From NCBI GenBank assembly GCA_026929865.2, contig CM049400.1:14789001-14853000 (forward strand): a stretch of 64,000 nt of DNA, in the 5' to 3' direction. The notes under the pieces are model-generated. The model was not told the DNA's origin and made no database searches. It saw only the letters and a program-made list of their open reading frames with translations. The stretch comes from Hyperoplus lanceolatus. Taxonomy: Eukaryota > Chordata > Actinopteri > Uranoscopiformes > Ammodytidae. Positions 36,609-50,100 of this stretch are shown piece by piece. The translations under genes and the position numbers were made by a program. The stretch's first letter is position 1, and every line of letters begins with the position of its first letter.

Positions 36609-39600
36609 GGAGCTGTCTGGACTAAAAAAACAAAAAAACAAAAACAAAAAAAAACTGGTAGTTATACAAACCCACCAGAGACTCCTTGGACCAAGAAACT
36701 AAGCCCTGGACAGCCACAGAGTGGCCCGGGTCCCACTGTTTTGTCGAGCAGAAAACACGTACACTACAGCTCAAGAGGGGAAGGGGTCCGCTGTAACAGG
36801 ACTAAGTGCACAGCAGGGGGCAGGCCATAGCTGTTACTGTGGATCAACAACCCCAGGCAAACTCACAGCTGTTCCAAAACCAAGAGACATACACCAGATA
36901 CAGACAGGTATCTGTCTGGTCTCCTGTAACCGAACAATGAAATCTCATTTAGTTCTGCTTTGAAAGAACTTGTGTCTTTTTTCTATCTTTACTCCATACT
37001 GGACTGAACTACTGAATGTAAATATCCCAAATGATGGGTGGGTAGCGGGTGGATGATTAGGGGGCTGGGACTCGTGCCACATTGGAGTGCAATTTACAAA
37101 GCTTTATTTAGTGTATGGGTTTTACAATTGTTTTTGTATGTACGCAGTGAAAGAGAACACACATTGTGGCAATTTTGTTTGTTTTTGTACCTGTCAATCG
37201 CACATTGACTGCTGTTTAGTTTTCTTTTCACGACAGACTCGAATGCAGCAAAGAGAATGTGTGTTTGCTCTCTGCCCGCCTCGGGACCCCCAAGCTGCGG
37301 CTCTTTAAGCCATCGCGTGTCCGAGTCTAAGGGGTCCCACGTCGTTCACTGCTCGATAAACAATGTGATCATTATTCATATGAGACGACTGTTTACCTTC
37401 TGTCAGCTGTTTGTGCTTGTAGTACGTCAGAAATACTCTCTTCCCTTTGTCTTTACATTTCAAAGCCCACTGTCCGTCACTCCTTCACTGAATGGGGGGG
37501 AGGGGGGGTGTTTAACATGCTATATGCAGTAGAAGACTAGACAAAGACTTTACCTCATGTATATCATATGGCAGATATATTGGGATGTGTGTGTTGCGTA
37601 TGTTGACGTGAATATCTGAAGGTTTTCTTTGGGGGTCTATTAAGGTCACAGTGTGCACTATCAGGGACCATTCCTAGTGCTGTTAGGTGTCATCCATCAC
37701 AACATACATTGAAAAGGGGGAGTTCACCCAAATTACAAAAATAGACACATTGACCATCTCCAGCTGTGTCGGCCCACGCATTGCTGATAGATTTGTTTTT
37801 GAGATCTCCGACTAGAATGGCTGGCAATGCCGTTTACATGATTGATTATCGGTTTGTTATATAAAATGTCAGGAAATAGTGGAAAAAAAAAAAAGGTTAT
37901 TACCATTTCCCACGGCCGACGGTTATGTCCTTTTTCAATCACCTATTTTGTATAAACAGCAATTCAAAAACCCAGAGGTTTTAAATATATTTCAGATATC
38001 CTTAAGTGAACAGTAACAGTTAGTCATTGGAGAAGCTGAAATATTAGGGAACGTTTTGGTCGTTAAATGATAGCCAACCGTGGATGAAATGATTATCGAT
38101 TTATTAATCCTTCAAACGTCTCGGCACTTAATCCGTCTCCTGCAATTTCGGACAACACACCACCAGCACAATGAAGCTTAATTATATTCTTGATGCTCTG
38201 TGCGTTAGCATTGCTGTCCTTTTTTTAAAAGATATTTTATTGCAACCGGTATTTCCTGCTATTTCACTGCTAAAAAACATACATGGCTGTGAAAGGATTT
38301 CAAAAGGTGCTTTCTGCCAATTCCATACTGCTTCCAATGCTAATTCTGAGTGTGTGGTGTGTGTTGGCAGTTCACACTGGGTGATGAGATTAAGTCCGTA
38401 CAAAACAGACAGTGTACATGTATACCATACCATACTAAATTTATTGTGATTGGTGGGGAAACTGCTCCAGGACACCTCAGAAAACAGATTTTTTTTCTGT
38501 ATGATACGTGTAGATGGTAATGTCCTCCTAAAGACAGAGGATGCACACACTGCATCATTTGTTGCTTGTTTAAAAAACACTATCCCTACGTTCCGAATTG
38601 CATACTTTCTACTAATATAGTATGTAGAAAAAAGATAGTATGTCCCGATTCTTGTGGCCAGATTTAGGATTGTTAGAAGTACCCGGATGTCCTACTTCAT
38701 CCGGCCATGATTGTTAGTGTTGGAAACTGCATTCTATTTGGGCGATTCTGAGCCACAATCGTGAAGTGAAGTGTCGTCACATCGACAAAGCCTCCTTATG
38801 AAAACAAACGGGGACGCGCCGGATATAAAAGCAAGAGGCAAGATCAAGGCGCAATGTTATGATGAATTTAAATAGTAAAAGTATGTCCCAATAGTATGCC
38901 TACTGCATCCTAACTACAAAAAACTGTTCTATAAACATCTTTCTAACTGGTTTGTTGTATGAAATTGGAAACCAAAACTGCCTGCATGTCACGATAACAC
39001 TAAGTGACTCACCTAGGTGAGGAAACATCTATTTGTGTGGTTTAGTTGAAGGGATTTTTTTGTTTGTTTTTTTTGTTTGGTTACAGGGCTCCTCAACTCA
39101 GAAGAACATTATGTTTCTTGAAATGAGCTGTATTAAAAAAAAATGTTGTTAGTCTTTTTTTAACCACCCAGCTCCACAGTGCTTCTTATCCCTGTGGCTT
39201 TGTGGAGGCACTCGGCCTTTTCTCTGCTGCGTGTCTGCCTCCACAGTGGCCGTGGCGGATGCTGTCATCTGTGTCCAAAGCCCAACCTGTGTCACACACT
39301 TTGTACTGCTGCGCTGCCGTCTCAACACTTTAAGCGCTCGTCCTCTCCACAGAAGGACTTGTTTTGTTGCAATACTCAAACCCCCTCTGGCCTCATGTCT
39401 CCTCTGCCATAGTTCAATAGATTCTGCTTTCTCCCTCACTGCGAGCAATGCAGACACCCCTCCAGCTGCACATAACACTTCTGTGAGATCGGATTTCACT
39501 GCATCTTTGAATTGCACTTTTCTTCAGTCTGCAGCTATACTCTGTCACGACCCTCTCTCCCGCTGTCTCTGTGTCCGTCTGAGTCTCTGTATAAATGTTT

Positions 39601-39750
39601 TTTTCTTTTTTCTAAATGTGATATCCGTTTTAGCGCTGTTTTTTTCTGTCTGTTCAGAGGTAATATATGAAGGCAAGGTTTCGTCTGTATTTGTTTATTA
39701 ATGGAAGCTGCATTAGAACAGATGGGAGTGAATAAAGATGCAAATAAAAA
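36609..39750 (+). other. man2a2 3' UTR
   Basis: No gene starts here. The first strong polyadenylation signals after the stop codon are the paired AATAAA at 39731-39736 and 39743-39748, followed by a GT/T-rich stretch, suggesting a 3' UTR of about 3.1 kb, long but normal for this gene. An earlier, weaker site cannot be excluded. Confidence 0.5.
38584..38930. repeat. Dispersed repeat with GTTCCGAATTGCATACT end
   Basis: It begins CCCTACGTTCCGAATTGCAT and has repeated AGTATGTCCC/AGTATGT motifs. A short related piece, CCCTGCGTTCCAAATTGCAT, recurs at 40215-40280. Similar ends are frequent in fish non-autonomous hAT-like elements. The right end is not clear, so the copy is probably partial. Confidence 0.5.
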
Positions 39751-42562
39751 GGTGTCTTTTCAAAGGTTTCACTTTACTCGGTCGTTTTAGTTTTCCTCAG
39801 TCTTTTTAACACACTTGTTAATCAGGCCTGTATTTTCATGCTTGGGCTAGGTCTTTCCCAATACAAAGAGCTTGTGTAGTTCTCCATCACTAGGGGGCAA
39901 CGTTAAGTCGGCACATCTGTACAGTCCATTCCTACAGATTCTGTCAATCTGAGAGAAGGTTTTTCTTTCGGTCAGTGGTTGGCTGTTGAGGAGTCAACCT
40001 GGAGCTCACTGCTCACGCTTTAAAATCCCCTACTTCACAGTTTTCACTTGTGTGTACCCCTCTGTCAGGCAAAGGTGTTGAGCATGAGTTGAACATGAAA
40101 AGAAATGTTCCTTTTGTTGACGCTACATAAAAATGATCGGGAACCGTGTGAGTGATGCCTGTGGAGGCACCAAGGGTACACTCAGCATTTTACTCCACAG
40201 TGTGCTGGTGAAAGCTCTCCCTGCGTTCCAAATTGCATACTTTTTTTAAACATACTACAGCATACTAGTTTGCATCCTAAACAATGACATTGGATGTATG
40301 GCATCTGTGTATTTTTGACATACTGCATTTGACATTGGCCTACATGTATTGTGACATCCAAAAATCTTTTTATGGTACACTAAATGATGAGGTATATGGG
40401 TATTGGAACACAGGGCTATCTCTTAAACCTTCTGCAAGGGGAAAGGGAGGGAGAACAGACACACACAATTGTCTAACCAGCTAGATTATTGATCTGAATG
40501 CAAAATCAGCTGATAGGGAGCATAATTGGTGTTTTTATTAATCTAATATCTCTTGCTGCCAAGCTCAGTTATAGGTCAAGCAGAACATGACAGCTAATTA
40601 ATGGAGGTGAATGAATAGATGAAATGCTTTCAAACTCATCCACTTAAAAAAAACTACTAGAGCCGATTTCACACCTATACTTTCACACATTGAGCGTTTA
40701 TAATGCAAATCATGACCATCCATCCAAGGGGCACTGAGTTGTGCAAGCGGCACATCTAATTATGGGCCACAGAATGAATGTACCTTTACCCGTGATGCCA
40801 GTTACCTGCCTCTGTAGTGGAAACCTGCTAATGAACAAAACAGCTACAAGGCAGCCATTGTTTTCTTCCCTAATGCATACAAAAAACGGTTCCGTTTCTG
40901 TTCATTTAAACTTTAAGGGGGCCCACACCATATTTAAGTCAGAGAAAAGAGTTTTCCTGAAGGCTTTTTGGCAGTGCGCTTGCTGTCATGGCAGGGAGAA
41001 GACAGAATGCAGGCAACTTGTTAAAGCTGAACGCCCCGAGTGAAGGAACACAAACTTGCAACAATGATATACGACCATGAAGAAGTGATGAGCCATCTGT
41101 TCTCTCGGGTGGCATTGGTGTGTCATAGGCTGGATTTAAGATGCCTAGAACCCCTGATAGTTTTATCTATGCCAGTAAAGACTCGAGTCTACCTATGCAA
41201 CAGCCACAGTAATTTTTATTCCAACATGAAACTGATCTGCACAATATTATCATCCACTGTGAGTTAAATAAAAAAAGGATATAAAACGAACATAGAAAAT
41301 GCAATATAGCTCATTTTGCAATCACTGAAACTGTTCCAGGCCTTTTTATCCAAAGGATTTGTGACTTGACTCTTGTAGCGGCAAGTCTGCACTGTTCAAA
41401 GTCCAAAGTGAAGGAGATTTACCCTGATGAGGACATTTCTGGGAGAAGAAACCCCAAAATCAATATATGCTCGGTGGAGAAAATCGTTATTCGGGGGAAA
41501 ACATTCTTCCCTGCAGCAACCAGGTAGAACAATGTTGTCAATGTCATCCACGCAGCTTTGGGAAAAATGTGGCTTTTTTTATTTCATTCAAAAACAGTTA
41601 TTTTATTACAAGTCAATGAGACTTTTGTGACTGATGCATCTAATATGGCTTTGCTTTGCTGGCAATTCCCACTGTGCCTTGATTGAAAACCCAGAGCATC
41701 CTCCACAGTTTCCTGCTTATCAAACAGCCTGCGGGATGTTTTATTATTCTGTCCCAGTGCGCCGCAGATATCTTCAATTTAAAGTTTTCTTAGTATTAAT
41801 GAACAGTGTGTCAACTTCACGACCCCTGGCCCACAGTCTGCCACGCGCCTGATAAGATATAACAAAGCCAATCTATTACCGCTCGGCCTGTGCTGACGGC
41901 CAGATGGTCGTGTTGGGGACTAATCAGATGCATATTTGAGCGAGACATGCAATCCACTGGTTCAGAGGGGCGACCATTTTACACGTCAGATTCAGTTTAC
42001 TCACCACAGAGGCTACCCCAATAATGTCATCAGAGGTAATTTGAGCTCCGATTGGTTGTTGGAACTTAACGACTACAATTTTATTGGATTTTCCCCAGAA
42101 GCTGAGGGTGTGCCTTTACCAGCTGGGGAGGATGCCTTATGGGAAATGTATTGTTTAGGGTTTTCAATCTAATAATTAGGATAGCTCAGCTTCTGCTGCC
42201 TTATCATTGACCATTCTTTTTTGAAATATGTCCCTTGACTTTATGTGCGCACAATTGAACATTTCTGAAATACCTCTTTGACAAATTGGACAAAATATGG
42301 TCAAGCAGGTCCTGAAAAGTAAAAATAAGTAACAGTTGCAAAATATCTGAAATTGGCGATGAAGTGTCTAATTTAAAATAATACATCCGTCTTCAATTGA
42401 GATAAATTAACAAATGTGAATAAATACAAATAAAACAAATGATTGACTGAAAGGGGTTTGGATGGATATTGGTTGGGAAAGTAAGGTCTGCACTTGTGTG
42501 GTTCTCCTTCATGTGTCGGCTCCAAACAGTCACATCAAAATGCTTATTAGATCCAGGCTCAG
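39751..42562. other. Convergent man2a2-furin intergenic DNA and furin 3' UTR
   Basis: No protein-coding gene is recognisable; FES, which lies here in mammals, is not seen. The interval at about 40480-42180 is moderately AT-rich with few repeats and contains homeobox-type motifs such as AGCTAATTAATGG; it may hold conserved non-coding elements or a long furin 3' UTR. Minus-strand AATAAA candidates occur near 41600 and 40533. Confidence 0.45.
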
Positions 42563-42938
42563 CTAGATGGAGCTCTGCGTCTTGATAAAAGCTGTCCTCT
42601 CGCTGTGACCATCCACTTCCTCACTGTCTGATTCAGACTGGTAGGCGATCATGTCCTCATCCCCCCACACAGTGGGGATCCCCTTGTAGCATATCCGTGC
42701 TTTCCTCTCCCGTCCTTGGCCAAAGCCAAAACCAAAGCCCACCCGCGCCCCTCCCGTCTCTGAATACACAGAGGGCAGTTTGGTCCTCCAGCCCAAAGAA
42801 GAAGGGCCCCCTGAACGCATCTGCAGCATGAGGAAGACCCCGGCAAAGAAAGCCAGGATGAAGGCACAGCTGAGCACGGCTACAATCACAGGCAGCTGAT
42901 TGGACGGAGCTACGCTGAGCCCCGGAGGCTCCTCCCCC

Positions 42939-42982
<44 letters not shown>

Positions 42983-44072
42983 GTTGTCCCCCTTTGACTG
43001 GTCTGCATCAGCCTGGAGGGCCCCGGCTACAGGGGATTTCCTCTGGACCTGGTTCTGGTGCAGGCATGAGGTGAGGACCAGGTGGCTGTGAGGAGGGCAG
43101 GACAGACAGTCTGTGGGCCCCATACCAGAGCAGCTGAGGCAGGCAGGGTTACAGGGCAGGCAGGCCTGGACCGAGGCCAAGTCCACCCAGTTCTCCAGGG
43201 AGAGGTTGAGGAGCTGCTGGCCCGAGGTGAAGCCCGGCGGACACAGCTTCATACAACCCTGGAGGAAGAGGGAGAAGCCGGGGCTGCACTCTGTGGAAAC
43301 CAGAACAAAATGAGGTTAGGCCCTCATGCAATCCAAACGCAGCAAAGACTGCATCCGTAAATAAGTTTTATACTACTCCCATCATTTTCCTATCAATTTC
43401 TGACAGAACTACAGTAAATATGTGTTAATGCTGCAGAGATCAGTTTTCATTTATTATCAATAAATCTGCCGATTATAATGATAGATGACGGATTAACTCA
43501 TTTATTTGAGTGTTTATGAAAAATAATTTGGAAATTATTAAATAGTTAAAACACAGTAGTTGGATGCAGAATGGTGATTCTGACTTCATCTGCCTTTGAA
43601 TGAGGGAGACATCCTCCTGAATAGTTGTTGGCACCGTAACACCTCCTGCGCTGACGGTTTTAATCTCCCCCTGCTGCGCCTCCATACGTCCTGCGCCCAC
43701 TTCAAACTAATACGACATATGGCAATGTGCATGTTCACAGCGTGCATGTGAACAAATGCAGGAGAGGCTTTTAGATGGCCAAGCTGTATTCTCACAACAT
43801 TCTCTTTTTGCAAGTTTTAGACACTCAACATAGCCTGACCGAAAGCCTGTTTTGTAACAATGCCTGTGTGCCTGCACCAATACAAATGAGCCAATTCAAT
43901 TTAAGTGGCGCCTGTGCCAGCGGAAGCCCGAAAATGATCTCACCGATACAGATCTGCTGGGCGTCAAAGGTCTTGCAGCTGTTGTTGGACGGCCGGGGGA
44001 AGTCGGACGAAGAGGGGTTGACGACGCTGGGCCCAGTGCCCCAAAGGGTGAGGGTGAACTGACTCAACACAC

Positions 44073-44139
<67 letters not shown>

Positions 44140-47100
44140 AAGGGGGTATTAAGATGTGCAAGAGCATATAAATGTAACACTTGTCACAGAGGGAGGGAAC
44201 AGTGTGTGAGTGTATGGGGGTGGTAAGAAAGAAAGAAAGAAAGAGCGGATGTGGCCCAACACCGGAGGTTGATGAACACCAGGGGAGAAGGAGTTGTGTT
44301 CCTGTCTCATTTCCGCAACAATCAAATTACTGCAGAAGAATATACAGTATCTCTGCCCGGCAGCGGTAAGGTTTTAATCCGGATGCATTTACCCCAGTCC
44401 CAAAAATAGCTCAAAACTGAGTCATTAGAGAGATAATGGGACAGAAAAGCAGAGGCTACTCAGAGGAGCATGGGACTACTGTATGCAAGAGGACTTGAAT
44501 TTAATGAGGGGGCAGTGAATGCTGACATGAGTGTACGTTTTGATGTAATGTGACCAAAATGAACAATTATATTGCCACAAGTGGGTTTACCATAGTCGCG
44601 GCCATTAGCGGCTACATTTTCTATTTCCAGGGTCCATTCCCCTTGAGGTTGCTCATCCCACGAGTGGGTGCTCATAAAGGCCCAGTCGTTGAATCCCTCT
44701 GAGGAGAAGTCATTGGGCCTGAAAGAGAAAGGAGGGGAGAGAGGAATATATTTTTTTCTCCTGTGTTTTTTTTCCCAGAGTATACCTGTGGGAGTATGGG
44801 GGGGAAAAGAAAGAGAGAGAGAGAGAGAGAGAGATTTACATCAGGGCTTTGCTGCTGCTGTGTGTGTTTTACATTGTTACCTTGGGAAGAGCAGGGTGGA
44901 GCGTGTGCCCAGTGGGGTGATGAGATGGATGGCCAGTTTTCCTCTCTGGTTGTGTGAGAGAGTGAGGCGAGCCTGAACGTGTTCCAGAGAGTTGACATAC
45001 TCCGGCCGACCCCAGCACGCGTCTAAGCTCTTACTGAACACCAGCTTGCTCCCGATGTCTCTGCAGGTTTGACAAGCGAAAGGGGGGAGAGAGTGGTTAA
45101 TGTCGTGTGGCTGCAGAATTGGACACAGCCAATAGCACGGTGCTACAAATCCACGCGACCGTCCCAGCCCCGGGCACAAAGCCACGGCCTCTATCAGGCT
45201 GAGCTGGATGACAGAGCAGGAAAAGTCCACAGTGGTTCACACCCACACACACTCCTCTGACCTTGGTTCTGTGAGCATGGTGTGAACACACTGATGCTGC
45301 GGCCCCATTGTAGTCCAGTTCTGGGCCAGAGCCACCATAGCACCTGCATCCAGGAGCCCATAACCGTAGGAGTGACTCACTGTGGAGAAAAAACGTTGGA
45401 GGGATAAAGAAAATGGCAGGTTGGTGGGTGGTGGCGGCACAAAGACATCATAAAAAGAGAAGCCAACAGTAATATTGGTGATATATTTGTTCCTCAATCC
45501 TGCCATCCTAAATATAGCTCCTTCAATAACTTGGAACTGTTACTGAAGTGAAGTAGATGCAAACTACGGTCCAACTGAAAACACATTGAGCCTCATCGTT
45601 TTTAGCTTGCTATCACTTAACACCATCAGACACCAAAAACACAAATGATTACTTTATATAATATGTTAGATTTTAACTTCACATCACATTTAACAACAAT
45701 CGATATATATATATATTTTATTTATAGCACCCTTCAGGAAAACAAACTGTATTTTGAGATATTTCATTCCTTCTGTCATCAGGCTGTGGAGCCTGTTTTT
45801 TTCTTTTTTGTATTCCTGTTTTTGTGTCTAAGCACACATGGTGGTTTACACTTGAGAAAGGTACTCTTACATCAGCAGACTGTCTGTCATTTATTTATTC
45901 ATTGTTCATACATTCTCTGAATGTAGTCCAAATGTAATGTGCCATGCATCTTTGTATGCCTCATCAACTAGACATATCTTTTTTTTAAATTATTTATTTT
46001 ATCAACAGTGAAGTGCCAGTGAGTAAGCATCTGTCAATTGTACTGATTGTGTTTTGTTTATTGACTCTGGCATAGATCTGTCTGTTGATTGCAAATGTAT
46101 GTATGGACTGCTGGGTGGACTGCTAAAACTGAATTGCCCGTTGGGATAAATAAAGTTGTCTGAAGTGAACTGATATATTGGTTTAGTGTTGTGGTCCAGC
46201 TCTGCAAGAGGTTTGTTTCTGTAAAGACCGCCAGTGCAAACCCAAAGGAGATGTGCGTCACTTGGAGGAGAGCAACACACAACAACTATCCCCAAGCTTG
46301 CTACTTTGAGTAGACTCCATCTTCAATCAAGACCTCGAGCATCGTCTTTGCATTTTCATTGAATTGGCAGTGACAGGTTTTTTTTTTCGAACAGGCTGCT
46401 CGGGTGCTGTGACAAAGAAGGGGCAAACTGTAAATATGCACATTGCCATATACTGTAATTTGAATTAATTATTTCATTAGAACAAAGTGGAAAGAAGAGT
46501 TGGTATTTCTGCTACGCATCGTTCCCTCTGGGGCGGTTCTTAGCGGTTGAACACGGTAGGCTCTCGTGTATTGTTTTTCTGCACCGTATCTGCTTTCTTT
46601 ATTTGCTGATCTCTTACCGCTGCCTTTGCTAGATTTGGTCTTTAGTGTTTTCATTTCCCTAAAACATCTCTGTCTATTATCGACTCTCTCCAATGGTTAA
46701 GTAGTGTTTAGCTGTCTTCACTCTCTTGATCCTCTCTGGTTAGGCTTCCAGTTCCTTCTCTTTGATCTCTCTTCTCTTTTCACTCAATTCCTTGATTTTC
46801 TTTATTTTCCTTCCCCAACCATCTGTTTCCATATTTGTCTCTCCTGCCTCAGAGATTCCTCTTTTAATTCTGGCTGTGTACCGATTTTCTCTCTTTGCTA
46901 TTTTCACACTCTCTGTACCTCCTTCCAACACTGCTCCTATGCAATATGTTTTCTAGCCATTCTGGACTAAAGCACACACAAAGGCACTCTATGACTACCT
47001 TTTAGCATATTATTTGATACTAGAGTGACTACTGTATGTTTCCCTCAGCCTTATTTTAACCGGATCCTATTTTTCCTCAACGCTAAATCTGCTAGAGTTG

Positions 47101-50100
47101 TTGTCACTTCAGAAGAATGATATATTTTCATGTCCCACATATTCAATGTTTATACATTATTAGAAAAAACTAAACATGATCAAGTCACATTGAATGTCAA
47201 CTCCATAATTGACTCGTTATTTATTAAGTCTGCTTAGGTGGAATGTGGCAAAGGGGTTCTTTAGAATGACAGCTGCCCTTGATATTACCTGATCTTATTA
47301 CATTTTAACGTTATGTCTGATGGTGTTGACAAATTGGGGACACGACTTTGAAGCCTTCTGAAACATGCATGTGTTTTTATGTAAAACAACCTTGCACTGG
47401 TATGAGCTATTATTAAGCGTTGCTTTTGATGAAAACAAGCTCTATTTAAGTTTTTGCATATGAATGATTGAACCCTTCTCTGTGGACACACTGGTTTTGA
47501 AGCAGTAAGAAGGCAATTTGAAGGTCATAATTGTGTCAAATACATTCTATTATTAGTCCCTCATTACATCTACAGCAGAACATTTTTAGATTTTAAACCA
47601 AAGGGCTAACACTTTATTAGGTACATCTGTTCAATTGCTTATAAAAACAAAAAGATAGTCTTACAATCACATGGCAGTAACTCAATGCATTTAGGCATGT
47701 AGATGTGGTCAAGACAACATGCTGAAGTTAAAACCGAGCATCAGAATGTGGAAGAAAGGGGATTTAAGTTACTTTTAAGTGGCATGGTTGATGGTGAAAA
47801 GCAGGATGGATCCATGCTTTCATGTTTACACCAAATTCTGAAACTGCCATCTGACTTTCACAACTGAAATCGAGACTAATCAGATCAGGCAAAAACTTTT
47901 CCAAACTTGTATTGTCTCATTTTTGTGAGCCTGTGTGAATTATAGCCTCAGTTTCCTGTTTTTAGCTGACAGTAGTGGCACCCTGTGGGGTCTTCTGCTG
48001 CCGTTGCCTCTCTGCTTTAAGGTTGGTCGTGTTCTGCGTTCAGAGATGGTATTATGCATACCCTGGTTGTATCAAGTGGTTATTTGAGTTACTGTAGCCT
48101 TTCTATCGTCTCGAACCAGTATGCCCATCCTCCTCTGACCTCTGACATCAACAAGGCATTTTACGTCCACACACATGCCGCTCAATGGATATTTTTTCTT
48201 TTTTAGGCCATTCTCTGTAAGCCCTAGAGATGGTTGTGCGTGAAAATCCCAGTAGATCAGCAGTTTCTGAAATACTCAGACCAGCCCTTCTGGCACCATC
48301 AACATTCGAAGTTACTTAAACCCACTTTCTTCCCCATTCTGATGCTAAAGTGGCCGGTGACTGCATTTGGTCCCGTGTCTAAATGATGACTGTATTTTCA
48401 TTTATTTGGGGTTATCTAAAAGGAGGTACAAAGGTCTTGGGGGTAACATCATAAGAAATTATTCTTGTGTGTTGGTGTCTGTGTTTGATTGATAGCAGCT
48501 GGCAGGAGAACCAGAAACAAAGTAAACAAACTAGCATGTCATGGGGCAGACAGTGTTTTGTTAGTGGCACTATTGGAGAGCATGGACCACATCACCAGGA
48601 TCAAATTGACCAAAATAATATTTGCAGGCAAGTTTACATACCAATTACTGTGCCTCAGCTGAGCAGCTAATTATAACATTAGCGGTGCACTTTTCCCTGG
48701 CGAATGTTTGTTAGTTGCCAAAGGACAATCATGACTGTAAGTTGGATGGAAGAGATGGAAAGCTAATGTGGGTTGTTGTTCGGAGTTAAGTAGCAAGCTG
48801 CTGCATGGCCCCGCCATATGGGTTCACAAAAATATGTAACCAAAACTATATAAACTACTGCTGTGGTTTTCCAAATTTCAATTCGTCTAGTGCTTCTCAA
48901 TTTTCAAAATAACTGATAATCCTGAGTGATTCGGATGGAAACAAAATATCCAATCCCAAACTTCCATTTTTTGATTGGTGGAAACTGTGGAAGACTGTAA
49001 CACTGTCATGTTTGTTGAGCTCATAGGCAAACCTGAGGGCTCACGCAGCAAAGATGTTTAGAGAGCAAGTCTCCAAGGATTTGGGATTGCAGAGAGCCCA
49101 GAGCTTGAAACTGAGTGAGAGAGGTTATTGCATGGACTTATTATAAGAGGGTTATTGCTGTCTGCTTATGTGCAAAGTAGCAGACCCATAAATACATCCA
49201 CCGGGCCCAGGATAGATTTTATTTGCTTAGATTACATTTCTATGTCTGATAATGAATTCTCCACAAAATATAATTCATGCGCTTTCCCCAATAAATATTT
49301 CTCTGAGCTCAAACTGTTCCATTGGGTGATCAGGATAGAGGAACAAATATAACGCCATACAATCATATCTGTGCTTGATTTGGACTAGCCAGCCTTTACC
49401 TCTGCGGCCCACTCCGTTGGTCTTCCAGTCTCCGGCGCTGAGGCGTCCGGGCTGGGACGTCCTCACCACCAGGTGCTGCATGTCCCTCCAGGTCAGGTTC
49501 ATGCTGCATACATACAGGAAGGAAGGCAGAGGAACCGCATTGACGTTTTGTCAAGTAATAGCCAAAGGTTAATACTTACAATATTATGGACATTATGAGA
49601 AGAGCCATGTTTGGCTGACCTCAACTGTACAATAATACAGCACAATACAGAAGAGTTGGAGCGAGGAGTTAAACAATATGGAAGGCTCAGGGGTCCTTCA
49701 AGCTATAGTGTGTAACTTCACCCCCATGAGTAATTCTAAGTAATTACAACAGCACTGTCGGTGCATCTACATGAGGTAAGCCTTCGGTGATTGCACATGG
49801 ATTTTATTTTCTTCTGCTGTGTGTCAAGGTATTTTCTTAGCAATAGAATCGACAACTGAAACATTTCATGGGTGCTTTTTGAGCTCCTGCGCCAGTGTCA
49901 GAGGGTGACATCAGTTTGTGAACACTGCAATACTGAGAAATACAGAGAGTTTTGTGGAGCTGATGGGCTTAACCAACTTTGAATGTAACCGACATTCATT
50001 GATCATGCTGTGCATATATAGTAAGGACAGAAATACATTTCTAAAACATTATACTGAGATGTAGAGTAAGCCCTGAAGGATGTCAGTCAACCATAACAAA

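Noticed and set aside
39751-42562. A FES gene between man2a2 and furin as in mammals
   Set aside because: No SH2 or tyrosine-kinase motifs were found in any frame.
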